NCBI GenBank assembly: GCA_030653035.1
Contig: JAUSAB010000070.1
Span: 1 to 47,654 of the forward strand
Reading direction: 5' to 3'
Origin: Desulfocapsaceae bacterium
GTDB lineage: Bacteria > Desulfobacterota > Desulfobulbia > Desulfobulbales > Desulfocapsaceae
Length of the DNA stretch: 47,654 nucleotides
Made by a program: the position numbers and the translations under genes. The notes beneath the pieces are model-generated. The model had not been told where the DNA came from, searched no databases, and worked only from the letters and a program-made list of their open reading frames with translations. Shown in pieces: positions 1-8,855 of this stretch. Every line of letters starts with the position of its first letter. The first letter of the stretch is position 1.

Positions 1-63
1 GGAGACACCGGGAAGTTGTAATAATACTATTACCGACATAAGAATCAGCAAGTAACGATACAT
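1..63 (-). CDS. N-terminus of a secreted protein (partial, runs off left edge)
   Basis: Reading leftward from an ATG at 63-61, 21 codons stay open to the window edge. They encode a short N-region followed by a long hydrophobic stretch (MYRYLLILMSVIVLLQLPGV), typical of a signal peptide. A strong ribosome binding site, AAAAAAGGAGG on the minus strand (about 71-81), lies at correct spacing, which is what makes this convincing despite the length. Nothing of the mature protein is visible, so no function can be given. It is divergent from the gene at 371. Confidence 0.6.
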   Translation of the reverse strand, partial: MYRYLLILMSVIVLLQLPGVS

Positions 64-88
64 TGGCTTACCTCCTTTTTTCAGATAA

Positions 89-198
89 CGCCCCGGATGA
101 GTAGCGCGTTGTTTGCGTCTACCTCAATCCATTTGATGTCCTGGAGTTTGATTTACCTTGATATTGGATCGTAGCAAAAGCGCTACTCATCCGGGGCG
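89..198. repeat. 110-bp element with perfect 19-bp inverted ends
   Basis: The arms 89-107 and 180-198 (CGCCCCGGATGAGTAGCGC and its exact reverse complement) enclose about 72 bp with no ORF. A 19-bp perfect match is far beyond chance. It sits between divergent genes and could be a miniature inverted-repeat element or a cruciform-forming intergenic repeat. No clear target duplication is seen. With the next hairpin it fills most of the 64-370 gap; no promoter could be assigned with confidence in the rest. Confidence 0.75.
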
Positions 199-221
199 AT
201 GTCCCGCGAAGCGGGGACATC
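198..221. repeat. short hairpin
   Basis: GATGTCCCGC, a GAA loop, then GCGGGGACATC form a 10-bp stem with one bulge, immediately abutting the preceding inverted-repeat element. No T-tract follows, so a classical terminator is unlikely. It may be part of the same repeat unit. Confidence 0.5.
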
Positions 222-370
222 AAGGTTTTCACCCTACCCGCCATTTTCTTTCTCCGCTTATTCCAGCCACCCTGGTGGCGGCATGGCGGTATTATCCTAG
301 TGGCAATCCCGGATAAAAAGAGATAACATAACACCACACTGAACCCTCAATGAATCGACAGGAATATACC

Positions 371-1546
371 ATGCAGAAGAAAATCACCGCAAAATCCAGG
401 GCGATCTTGCTAGCCCTGACCGGGATCACGGGGATTCTTGCCGCCCCATCCTTCTTTCCCGCCACGGCCCGAGGTGTGAACACCACGCCCATCATCCTGG
501 GGCAGTCCTGCGCCTTAAGCGGTCCGGCCAAAAATCTTGGCCTGGAGATGCGGGCCGGGCTGCTGGCGGCCTTCTCCAAGATCAATGATGAAGGCGGGGT
601 CAATGGCCGGGACATCGTCCTCGTCAGCCGGGATGACGGCTATGAACCGGACATGGCCGTGAAGAATACTCTCGATTTCATCAACACCGAGAATGTCTTC
701 ATGCTCATCGGCGAGGTGGGAACCCCAACATCCGAAGCCGTGATTCCACTGGTGGAACAGCATAAGATCCCTTTTTTCGCCCCTTTTACCGGGGCCGAAT
801 TTTTACGAATTCCCTTTCGCAAGTATGTGATCAACGTCCGTGCCAGTTATTTTCAGGAAATGGAAAAGCTTGCCTCCTATCTAATCGAGGTGAGAAAAAT
901 CCGGGAAATAGCCTGCTTTTATCAGGACGACAGCTACGGTCTGGCCGGTCTGGAGGGAATTGAACGGGCCCTGAAAAAAAGGGGGCTGGATCTGGTTTCC
1001 CGGGGCAGCTATGAACGCAACACCGTGGCCGTGCTGCGCGGCCTGACCGATGTGATGAAGGCTGAACCGGAGGCGGTGGTGCTGGTCGGCACCTATTCGG
1101 CCTGTGCTGAATTCATCAAGCTGGGCAAGGCCAGAACAGCCAAGGATCTCCTCTACTGCAACATTTCCTTTGTGGGAACAAAAAACCTGCAGGCAACTCT
1201 TGGCAGATACGCCAGCAATGTCATTGTCTCGCAGGTCGTTCCCTGCCCACAAGATACCACCATCCCCCTGATCCGCGAATACACCGCGGCCATGCGCAAA
1301 TACCAGCACGACGCCCCTGTCAGCTTTACTTCCCTTGAAGGCTATATCGCCGGTAAACTGTTTTTCCAGATCAGCTCTGCCGTCCCCGGCGAGCTGCAAC
1401 GGGAGAGCTTCATCTCCACCATGGAGCAGATCGGCGTTTTTGATCTGGGAGGTATAGTCCTCCAGTACGGACCCGGCGATCATCTGGGCATGGAAGACAC
1501 CTATCTGACTGAGATCAATCCAACCGTGGACAAGGTGCCGGAGTGA
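371..1546 (+). CDS. ABC-type branched-chain amino acid-like periplasmic binding protein
   Basis: A 391-residue protein with a signal peptide (residues about 1-34, ending near FFPATARG) and then a type I periplasmic-binding fold of the LivJ/Peripla_BP_6 family. Support includes the early block IILGQSCALSGPAKNLGLEM, the NGRDIVLVSRDDGYEP segment and the FYQDDSYGLAGLEG segment that starts the second lobe. The start at 371 is chosen over an in-frame ATG at 350 because CAGGAA lies about 8 bases upstream and it begins a clean signal peptide. No permease or ATPase genes are nearby. Instead a sensor kinase follows after 49 bp, so it more likely presents a small ligand to that kinase than feeds a transporter. 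The ligand cannot be read from sequence. Confidence 0.87.
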   Translation: MQKKITAKSRAILLALTGITGILAAPSFFPATARGVNTTPIILGQSCALSGPAKNLGLEMRAGLLAAFSKINDEGGVNGRDIVLVSRDDGYEPDMAVKNTLDFINTENVFMLIGEVGTPTSEAVIPLVEQHKIPFFAPFTGAEFLRIPFRKYVINVRASYFQEMEKLASYLIEVRKIREIACFYQDDSYGLAGLEGIERALKKRGLDLVSRGSYERNTVAVLRGLTDVMKAEPEAVVLVGTYSACAEFIKLGKARTAKDLLYCNISFVGTKNLQATLGRYASNVIVSQVVPCPQDTTIPLIREYTAAMRKYQHDAPVSFTSLEGYIAGKLFFQISSAVPGELQRESFISTMEQIGVFDLGGIVLQYGPGDHLGMEDTYLTEINPTVDKVPE

Positions 1547-1595
1547 AGGTCGCTGCCGCTCCCATTTTTTTACCGGACGAACAGAGCCGACGGCG

Positions 1596-4025
1596 ATGCC
1601 TATGAAAAAATCACAGCGGATGGCCCTTTCTTCTACCCCGTTCTATGCCTCTCTGGCGGTTATCCTGACCCTGACCCTGTTTACCGCTACATTCTGGGCC
1701 TTCAACGAGTATGAGGTCTATCAGCAGAGTATCTCCAATATCCGCAACAACTATCAGGAACAGTACCGGGGACGGCTGATCGAGGAAATGCAGAATGTCA
1801 ATGAGTTCATCGCCTTCAAACGCTCACAGACAGACATGCTGGTGGAAAACGAGATCCGCCAGAAGGTCCAGACCGCCTACACCATCGCCTCCCACATTTA
1901 CAGTCAGTACAGGGACGAAAAAAGCACGGAAGAACTGCGAACAATGGTCATCGAGATTCTCCGGCCGATCCGGTGGAATAACAATCGCGGCAATTACTTT
2001 GCCGGCCGGGTCGATCAACAGGTCATCGATCTCTTTGCCGACGATCCTTTTTTCGAAGGGGAGGACCGGCAGACAGTCGCCAGGGAAACCGACCTCGATG
2101 TCATTGGTGATATCATCGGGATCATCAGGGAGAAAGGGGCGGGAATCTACCGCTATAACTGGTCCAAGCCGGAATACACCGGAGGCAGCCACCGCAAGAT
2201 CGCCTTTGTCAAGTATTTCAAACCGTTCGACTGGTTTATCGGGGCCGGAATCTCCATCGATGATATGGAAAACAGCATCCAGGAGGATGTGCTGGACCAG
2301 ATCCAGAAGATGCAGTTCAGTCGGGACGGCGAGGTATTCGGCTTCCGTTCCGACGGCACCATTATCTGTAACCGCTATGAACGCCTGATCGGCAGATCGG
2401 TAAAAGACCTGACCGACAAGGACGGCACCCCTTTTGGCCTGATGATGTGGGAGGCCGGCAACAAAAACCAGCCCGAAGGTTATATCAGTCATACGGAAAC
2501 AAATGCCTCCTCCGGCAAGGCCATCCAGAGACTGAGCTACGTGAAGGCCTACAGCGACTGGGACTGGGTTTTTGTGACCAGCATAAACATGGAGGAGATG
2601 GAGCAGGCCATCACTGACGAGACCCGCACCTACATCCATATCGCCTTCAAAAACGCCTTCCTCTTTGTCCTCCTGTTCAGCGTGGTGGTCTTGTGCCTCC
2701 TGCACGTCGCCTACTCCTACTCGCGGAAGATCAAACACAGCATCAGCCTCTTCACCAATTTCTTCCGCAATGCGGCCGATGCCAAGGTCAAGATCGAAGA
2801 TACGGATCTGGCCTTTGCCGAGTTCGAGGATCTGGCCAACCTCGCCAACCTGATGATTGACGATCGCATCCACAAAGAGCAGCTCCTGCACCGCGATGAG
2901 CAGCGCCTTGACGCCCTGCTACGGCTGGGACTGATGGAAAGACATTCCCTGCAGAAAAAGTATGATTTCATCCTGCAGCGGATTGTGCAGATCACCAGAA
3001 GCGAGGCCGGTTATCTGGCGCTGGTGAATGACGACCAGACCCACATCTCTTTCTGTTCATTTTTCCCCGGCAGCGAGGCGGCATCAATGCCGGAGGTTAC
3101 AGAATCGCAGCCAGTCGAGAACAGCGGCCTGGCGGGTGCCGCCATCCTCCAGAGACAGGCCGTTATTAACAACGGTTCCCCGGACCGGCTGACAGAAACA
3201 CCCTATCCCTACCGCACAGAGGTTCGCAGGCATCTCGATGTCCCCATTTTCAGCAACGGCAGGATCGTTGTCGTCGCCGGGGTCTGCAATAATAGTTCAA
3301 ACTACGACAATTCCGACGTCCAGCAGGTGGTCAGGCTACTGGAAGGGATGTGGCTGCATGTCCTGAAGGTCTATTCCGAGATCGAAATGGCCCGACTGGA
3401 ACGACAGGTCATCGCCGTGAGCCTGGAGGAGAGGAGCAAGATCGGCCGCGATCTGCACGATGGCCTCGGCTCGCACCTCAGCGGCGTGGAGATGCTGAGC
3501 AAGGTTCTGGAGAAAAAGCTGGAAGAAGAGACCCCTGACAAAGCAGTAGAGCTTGGCCGAATCCGCAGACTGATCCGGGAGGCCATAGAAAAGACCCGGC
3601 GGCTGGCCCACGGCCTCTATCCGGTCCATATCATCGAACAGGGACTCGAAGCCTCCATTGAGGAGTTCATTGCCGAAATCGAAAGCCTCTATCCTGTGCA
3701 ATGTTGCCTTACTTGCCACAGCAGCGGAGAACCCCTTGACAACAATGCGGCAACCCATGTTTACTATATTATCCGGGAATCGGTATTCAATGCCGCACGG
3801 CACGGCAAGGCCGGGAACATCACCATTACCCTGGAAAAAGATCAGAGCCGGCTTTTCGTGACCATTGAGGATGACGGTCAGGGAATCACCGATACCGCAC
3901 ACCAGAAGGGCATGGGCCTGCACATCATGAAATATCGGGCCAAGGCCATCAAGGCCACCTTGTCCATTCGCCCCGGCGCAGAAAAGGGAACCGTTGTTTC
4001 ACTCTCAGGCGAGGTACAGGAATAA
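1596..4025 (+). CDS. Cache-domain sensor histidine kinase, NarX/LuxR-type (HisKA_3)
   Basis: An 809-residue membrane kinase. Order seen: transmembrane helix about 14-34; periplasmic region to about 345 with two Cache-like modules (RGNYFAGR, then YRYNWSKP...KYFKPFDWFIGAGI, then a repeat ending YSDWDWVFVTSI); transmembrane helix about 352-374; GAF-like domain about 435-590; dimerisation/phosphoacceptor region RDLHDGLGSHLSG with His621; HATPase with N-box ESVFNAARHG and G-boxes DDGQGI and GMGLHI. This is the two-component class that phosphorylates NarL-type regulators. The start may be 1596 or the second ATG at 1602. The stop overlaps the regulator start (TAATG). Cache modules commonly bind small carboxylates or amino acids, and the binding-protein gene upstream suggests an indirect input as well. 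Confidence 0.92.
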   Translation: MPMKKSQRMALSSTPFYASLAVILTLTLFTATFWAFNEYEVYQQSISNIRNNYQEQYRGRLIEEMQNVNEFIAFKRSQTDMLVENEIRQKVQTAYTIASHIYSQYRDEKSTEELRTMVIEILRPIRWNNNRGNYFAGRVDQQVIDLFADDPFFEGEDRQTVARETDLDVIGDIIGIIREKGAGIYRYNWSKPEYTGGSHRKIAFVKYFKPFDWFIGAGISIDDMENSIQEDVLDQIQKMQFSRDGEVFGFRSDGTIICNRYERLIGRSVKDLTDKDGTPFGLMMWEAGNKNQPEGYISHTETNASSGKAIQRLSYVKAYSDWDWVFVTSINMEEMEQAITDETRTYIHIAFKNAFLFVLLFSVVVLCLLHVAYSYSRKIKHSISLFTNFFRNAADAKVKIEDTDLAFAEFEDLANLANLMIDDRIHKEQLLHRDEQRLDALLRLGLMERHSLQKKYDFILQRIVQITRSEAGYLALVNDDQTHISFCSFFPGSEAASMPEVTESQPVENSGLAGAAILQRQAVINNGSPDRLTETPYPYRTEVRRHLDVPIFSNGRIVVVAGVCNNSSNYDNSDVQQVVRLLEGMWLHVLKVYSEIEMARLERQVIAVSLEERSKIGRDLHDGLGSHLSGVEMLSKVLEKKLEEETPDKAVELGRIRRLIREAIEKTRRLAHGLYPVHIIEQGLEASIEEFIAEIESLYPVQCCLTCHSSGEPLDNNAATHVYYIIRESVFNAARHGKAGNITITLEKDQSRLFVTIEDDGQGITDTAHQKGMGLHIMKYRAKAIKATLSIRPGAEKGTVVSLSGEVQE

Positions 4026-4738
4026 TGCCCAAAATACTTATTGTTGACGATCACCCCATTTTCAGGATGGGCATGAAGGAGCTGCTCGATCAAGAGGAGG
4101 ATTTCTCTGTCTGCGCGGTGGCCGCAGATATTCGTTCCGCCAGAAAGGCTCTGCGGGAAACCAGCCCGGACATGGCCATCGTTGACATCTCCCTGGCCCA
4201 GGATAACGGGCTGGACCTGGTCAAGGAAATAACGATGGAGGCAAACAGCATTCCGGTGCTGGTTCTCTCCATGCATGACGAATCGGTCTGGGCCGAACGG
4301 GCGATCCGGGCCGGGGCCAGGGGCTATGTCATGAAGAAAGAGGCCTCGGAGACGATCATCGGCGCCATCCGCAATATTTTAGACGGCAGGATGCATGTCA
4401 GCGCCAACATGATGTCCTCCCTCCTCGACAAGATTCACCGGAACCCCGATTGCCAGGGGGCCACCACCACCGACCTGCTGACAGACCGCGAGTTCGAGGT
4501 CTTTAGACTGATCGGCCAGGGCCTGTCCACCCGCGAGATCTCGGTGCAGATGAAACTGGGCATCAAAACCGTCGGTACCTACCGGGATCGAATCAAGCAG
4601 AAACTCTGCCTCAAAAGTGCAGCGGAACTAACCCACCGGGCCGTCCTGTGGACAGAAAAAGAGTGCTTTGGCAGAAATCCCCATGAAAATACCGGGCACA
4701 CCGGCCCCGATGTAAGCAAATTCCCTACTGATTTTTAA
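4025..4738 (+). CDS. NarL/FixJ-family response regulator
   Basis: A 237-residue regulator. The receiver domain (about 2-120) has acidic D8-D9, phosphoacceptor Asp54 in AIVDISL, a switch region VLVLSMHD and a conserved Lys in GYVMKKE. The C-terminal LuxR helix-turn-helix (about 155-215) reads LTDREFEVFRLIGQGLSTRE...IKTVGTYRDRIKQKL. It starts within the kinase stop codon, so the two are translationally coupled. After the HTH there is an unstructured tail of about 20 residues. The formate dehydrogenase operon begins 227 bp downstream in the same direction and is the most likely target, an inference from position only. Confidence 0.94.
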   Translation: MPKILIVDDHPIFRMGMKELLDQEEDFSVCAVAADIRSARKALRETSPDMAIVDISLAQDNGLDLVKEITMEANSIPVLVLSMHDESVWAERAIRAGARGYVMKKEASETIIGAIRNILDGRMHVSANMMSSLLDKIHRNPDCQGATTTDLLTDREFEVFRLIGQGLSTREISVQMKLGIKTVGTYRDRIKQKLCLKSAAELTHRAVLWTEKECFGRNPHENTGHTGPDVSKFPTDF

Positions 4739-4744
4739 TATTTC

Positions 4745-4764
4745 GCCCTACAAAAAAATAGGGC
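4745..4764 (+). terminator. possible weak terminator after the response regulator
   Basis: GCCCTA, an eight-base A-rich loop, then TAGGGC form a 6-bp stem just after the stop codon at 4738. The downstream sequence is pyrimidine-rich but lacks a clean T run, so termination may be partial. Confidence 0.4.
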
Positions 4765-4891
4765 CTCTCCCGATTTCATTCTTTCCTGTTATTTCATATA
4801 ATTACTATAGTTCTGAAAAGAAGCCGTTCCCTTTTATTCAGGTCGGTTTCTTTCGTGTCTGCAAAGACGCCGTCCGACAAGAGAACCTCAG

Positions 4892-4924
4892 TATAAAATC
4901 AAGGGATCAGCATCGTCGATGCTG
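4892..4924 (+). promoter_or_regulatory. candidate promoter element and palindromic operator upstream of fdnG
   Basis: TATAAA at 4892-4897 could be a -10 box, though no good -35 is seen at the right distance. Just downstream, 4908-4924 is a perfect palindrome (CAGCATCG, T, CGATGCTG). NarL-type regulators often bind inverted heptamer-like sites, so this is a reasonable candidate for the adjacent regulator. The link is inference. Confidence 0.4.
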
Positions 4925-4965
4925 GTTATTTCCCGGGTTATTCAACACCACAAAAAGGAGACTGT

Positions 4966-7900
4966 ATGAAACTTAGCAGGAGAAGATTTCTCACCATGTC
5001 CGGCGCCATTGGATCGGGCGTTGCCCTGTCATCGCTCGGACTGGATCTGACCGCCCTGAAGGCCCATGCCGCCGGGATCAGCAAGATGGACCAGGTGCGG
5101 ATGGCCAGACAGACAACCACCATCTGCTGCTACTGTTCCGTGGGATGCGGACTGATCTGCAGCGCCGACAAACTGACGGGGAAGATATTCAATATCGAAG
5201 GCGATCCCGACCATCCCATCAATGAAGGCTCGCTCTGCTCCAAGGGGGCCGGCATCTTCGGATTGACCGAGGTCAATGAGCACCGCCTGCGCAAGGTGCT
5301 CTACCGGGCGCCAAAGAGCGACAAGTGGGAGGAAAAAGACTGGGACTGGTCACTCAAGCGAATCGCCCGCCTTGTCAAGGATACCCGCGACGCCGATTTC
5401 ATGACCCACAACGACAAAGGCGAGCTGGTAAACCGGGTAGAGACCATCGGCCATTACGGCTCTTCCAATATCGGCAATGAAGAGTGCTGGACCTTATCCG
5501 TGGCCTGCCGGGCCATGGGGCTGGTCTATATCGACCACCAGGCCCGCGTCTGACACAGTCCATCTGTAGCGGCTCTGGGAGAGTCGTTTGGACGCGGTTC
5601 GATGACAAACCACTATATTGACCTGAAGAACAGTGATTGTATCCTGATCATGGGCAGCAATGCCGCCGAGAATCACCCCATCGCCTTCAAATGGATCCTG
5701 CGCGCCAAAGAACGCGGCGCCAAGATCATCCATGTTGATCCCCGCTTTAGCCGTACTTCTGCCCGTTGCGACTACCATGTGCCGCTACGATCCGGCACCG
5801 ATATCGCATTTTTGGGCGGGATGATCAAACACATCATCGACAACAATCTCATCCAGGAAGAGTATGTCCAGTACTACACCAATGCTTCGCAGATCGTCAG
5901 TCCCGGCTTTTCTTTCGAGGATGGTCTGTTCTCCGGTTATAATTCGGAGAAACATTCATATAACAAAGAGACCTGGACCACGGTAAAGGACGAAAAGGGA
6001 ATCCCCCTGCGTGACTACACCCTCCAGGACCCACGCTGTGTCTATCAGATGTTGAAAAAGCACTATGAGCGCTACACCCTGGACAAGGTTTCTTCGATCA
6101 CCGGGGTTCCCAAAGAGACCCTGCTCAGGGTTTACAACGATTATGGCGCCACCGGCGCCAAAGACAAGGCCGGCACCGAGTGTTACGCCCTCGGCTGGAC
6201 CCATCATACCGTGGGCAGCCAGAACATCCGCACCATGTCGATCATCCAGCTACTCCTTGGGAATATGGGCGTCTGCGGCGGCGGCATCAACGCCCTGCGC
6301 GGCGAACCGAATGTCCAGGGATCAACCGATCACGCCATCCTCTACAACATACTGCCGGGTTACCTGAAGATGCCTTCCGGGCCGGTGGATACCCTGGCGA
6401 AATACATTGAAAAATATACCTCCAAGTCCACCGACCCACAATCGGCGAACTGGTATCAGAACTATCCCAAATATGCGGTCAGCTTCCTGAAAGCCATGTG
6501 GGGAGACAAGGCCACTCCGGAAAATGAATTCGGCTATTCCTGGCTTCCCAAGATCGACGACGGCAAGGCCTATTCGATCATGCATACCACTGATGTGATG
6601 TACGCCGGAAAGATGAAGGGATTTTTTGCCTACGGTTCCAATATCGCAGTCAGCTCACCGAATACGACCAAGGTCAGGAAGGGGCTGCAAAAGCTGAAAT
6701 GGATGGTCAACGTCAATATCTTTGATAACGAGACCTCCTCCTTCTGGAAGGGTCCTGGTGTTGATCCGAAAAGTGTCGACACCGAGGTCTTCCTCCTGCC
6801 GGCAGCGGCCAGTATGGAAAAGGAAGGGAGCCAGAGCAACAGCGGACGTTGGGTGCAATGGCGGTACAAGGCGGCCAACCCGCCGGGAGATGCCCTGTCC
6901 GATGGCGATATCACCATGCGGATATTAGATGCCGTGCGTGAACTCTACCAAAAGGAAGGGGGCGCCTATCCTGAGCAGGTGCTCAATCTGAAGTGGGATT
7001 ATAAAGATGCCTTCGGCCGCTTTAATGTCCACAAGGTCGCCAAGTTGATCAACGGTCACTATATCAAAGATGTTACTATCGAAGATGCGGCCGCCGGCAC
7101 CAAGGAAGTCAACAAGAAGGGGGAAACCGTGCCTTCTTTTGCCAAACTGATGGCCGACGGTTCGACCAACTGCGGCAACTGGCTGATGAGTGGTAGTTTT
7201 GATCAGAAGGGTGAAAACAAGATGCAGAAACGCGGCAAGGAAGATCCAACCGGCCTTGGTCTCTATCCCGACTGGTGCTTTGCCTGGCCGCTCAACCGGC
7301 GGATTATCTACAACCGCGCCTCCTGCGATCTGGAAGGCAAACCTTATAATCCGAAAATGAAGCTGCTGGAATGGACAGGCGACAAGTGGGTCGGCGATGT
7401 CCCGGATGGTCCCTGGCCGCCGATGGCGAATAAGGAAAAAGGCAAGTACCCCTTTATCATGAAGGCGGATGGCGTAGGCGCCCTGTTTGGTCCGGGCATG
7501 GTCGAAGGCCCCTTCCCGGAACACTATGAGCCCCTGGAAGGACCGCTCGCCAAGAACCCGATGTCAGGACAGCTTATTAACCCGGCCGTCAAGCTCTTCA
7601 AAAGCGATCTCGACAAGGTCGCCAATGCTGACCAGAAATTCCCTTATGTCTGCACAACCTACTCCGCCACCGAGCACTGGTGTTCCGGTTTTACCCGCTG
7701 GCAGCCCTGGCTCCTTGAAGCGATGCCCGAGGCTTATGTCGAAATAAGTGAAAAACTTGCCGCGCAACTGGGTCTCAAGAACGGAGAACGTGTCAAGGTC
7801 TCTTCTGTCCGCGGAGAAGTGACAGGGGTGGCCATGGTCACGAAAAGGATGACACCATTCGAGGTGGAAGGCAAGATTGTCCATCAGGTGGGTATGCCAT

Positions 7901-8031
7901 GCAATTATGGCTGGTTCAATCCTGTAGAGAACAAAGACGATTCTGTCAACCTCCTGACCTCAGCCGTGGGTTGCCCAAATACTTTCTGTCCCGAGTATAA
8001 GGCATTCATGGTTAACGTCAGCAAGGCTTAA
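4966..8031 (+). CDS. fdnG: formate dehydrogenase-N catalytic subunit, selenocysteine-containing (UGA at 5551)
   Basis: A 1021-residue molybdopterin enzyme that oxidises formate to CO2 in the periplasm. Residues 1-35 form a twin-arginine signal (SRRRFL then a hydrophobic run). An N-terminal [4Fe-4S] motif is seen as Cys54, Cys57, Cys61 and Cys91. The reading frame meets an in-frame TGA at 5551-5553 (residue 196) exactly where FdnG-type enzymes carry catalytic selenocysteine: ACRAMGLVYIDHQARV before it and HSPSVAALGESFGRGSMTNH after it. The frame then continues without interruption to 8031, and a SECIS hairpin follows the TGA. Length matches the family (about 1015). AAAAGGAG lies upstream of the start. 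A conventional caller would split this into two false genes (4966-5553 and 5602-8031). fdnH follows after 11 bp. Confidence 0.97.
5551..5593 (+). promoter_or_regulatory. selenocysteine codon plus bacterial SECIS hairpin
   Basis: The UGA at 5551-5553 is followed by a two-part stem. The lower stem GTCCA (5558-5562) pairs with TGGAC (5589-5593). A five-base 5' bulge (5563-5567, TCTGT) separates it from a 9-bp upper stem (5568-5576 with 5580-5588, two or three G-U pairs) closed by a GGG loop. Spacing, bulged U and G-containing apical loop match the bacterial element recognised by SelB just downstream of the UGA. Confidence 0.93.
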
Positions 8032-8042
8032 GGGAGAGAGCT

Positions 8043-8855
8043 ATGAAACAGGAACTTATAAAATTAATTGATCTATCGCTCTGCACCGCCTGCCGTGGCT
8101 GCCAGGTCGCCTGTAAACAGTGGAATGAGCTGCCGGCTAAGAGGACCAAAAATTTCGGCAGCTACCAGAATCCGCCGGACCTGCAGTGGAATACCTGGAC
8201 CCTGATCCGGTTTCAGGAATATGTTGACCAAAGAGGCACGCTGAAGTGGCTGTTCCGCAAGGATGGCTGCATGCACTGCACCGATGCAAGCTGTATCAAG
8301 GTCTGCCCGACCAAGGCCCTGTACCACACCGAATTCGGCAGTGTCAGCCTCGACGTGGATAAATGCATCGGCTGCAAGGAATGCATTCCCGCCTGTCCGT
8401 TCGGGGTGCCGAAATATAACAAAGAAACCAACAAGATCCTTAAATGCGATCTCTGCTATACCCGTCTTCAGGCCAATCAGCCGCCGGCCTGTGTTCTCTC
8501 CTGCCCGACCGGGGCCCTGCAGATCGGAGACAAGGACGCCATGCTGAAAAAGGCGTACAAACGGGTGAAAGAGCTGGGTGGAGACGCCAATGTCTACGGC
8601 GACAAATTTGTCGGCGGCACCCATGTCGTCTACGTCCTACCGGAAAATCCACAGGTCTACGACAATCTGCCGGAAAATCCACAGGTTCCCCTGTCGATTA
8701 TTATCTGGAAGGATATCCTGAAACCGGCAGGCCTTCTGGTTGCCGGCACTGTGGTGGCAGGCGCCTTTCTCCACTATATCACCCACGGCCCCAAGACCCC
8801 GGATGATGAAACCTCGGATGACGAAACCACATGTGAAGGAGGCAAAGAACTATGA
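8043..8855 (+). CDS. fdnH: formate dehydrogenase-N iron-sulfur subunit
   Basis: A 270-residue electron-transfer subunit linking FdnG to the membrane cytochrome. Sixteen cysteines in four ferredoxin-like clusters are visible: 14/17/20/24, 76/79/84/88, 108/111/114/118 and 135/138/150/154. One transmembrane helix (about 228-247, GLLVAGTVVAGAFLHYI) anchors it, as in the E. coli protein (294 residues). Two local oddities: a 30-bp in-frame tandem duplication gives two LPENPQV segments (about 199-214), and the tail repeats DDET. The stop overlaps the fdnI start (ATGA). GGGAGAG precedes the ATG. Confidence 0.95.
   Translation: MKQELIKLIDLSLCTACRGCQVACKQWNELPAKRTKNFGSYQNPPDLQWNTWTLIRFQEYVDQRGTLKWLFRKDGCMHCTDASCIKVCPTKALYHTEFGSVSLDVDKCIGCKECIPACPFGVPKYNKETNKILKCDLCYTRLQANQPPACVLSCPTGALQIGDKDAMLKKAYKRVKELGGDANVYGDKFVGGTHVVYVLPENPQVYDNLPENPQVPLSIIIWKDILKPAGLLVAGTVVAGAFLHYITHGPKTPDDETSDDETTCEGGKEL

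Noticed and set aside
1824-2891. A 355-codon minus-strand open frame
   Set aside because: It is antisense to the sensor kinase, with no ribosome binding site and no recognisable protein features.
4966-5553. A separate 195-residue truncated formate dehydrogenase and a second gene from 5602
   Set aside because: The TGA is a selenocysteine codon: the frame and homology continue straight through it, and a SECIS hairpin follows.
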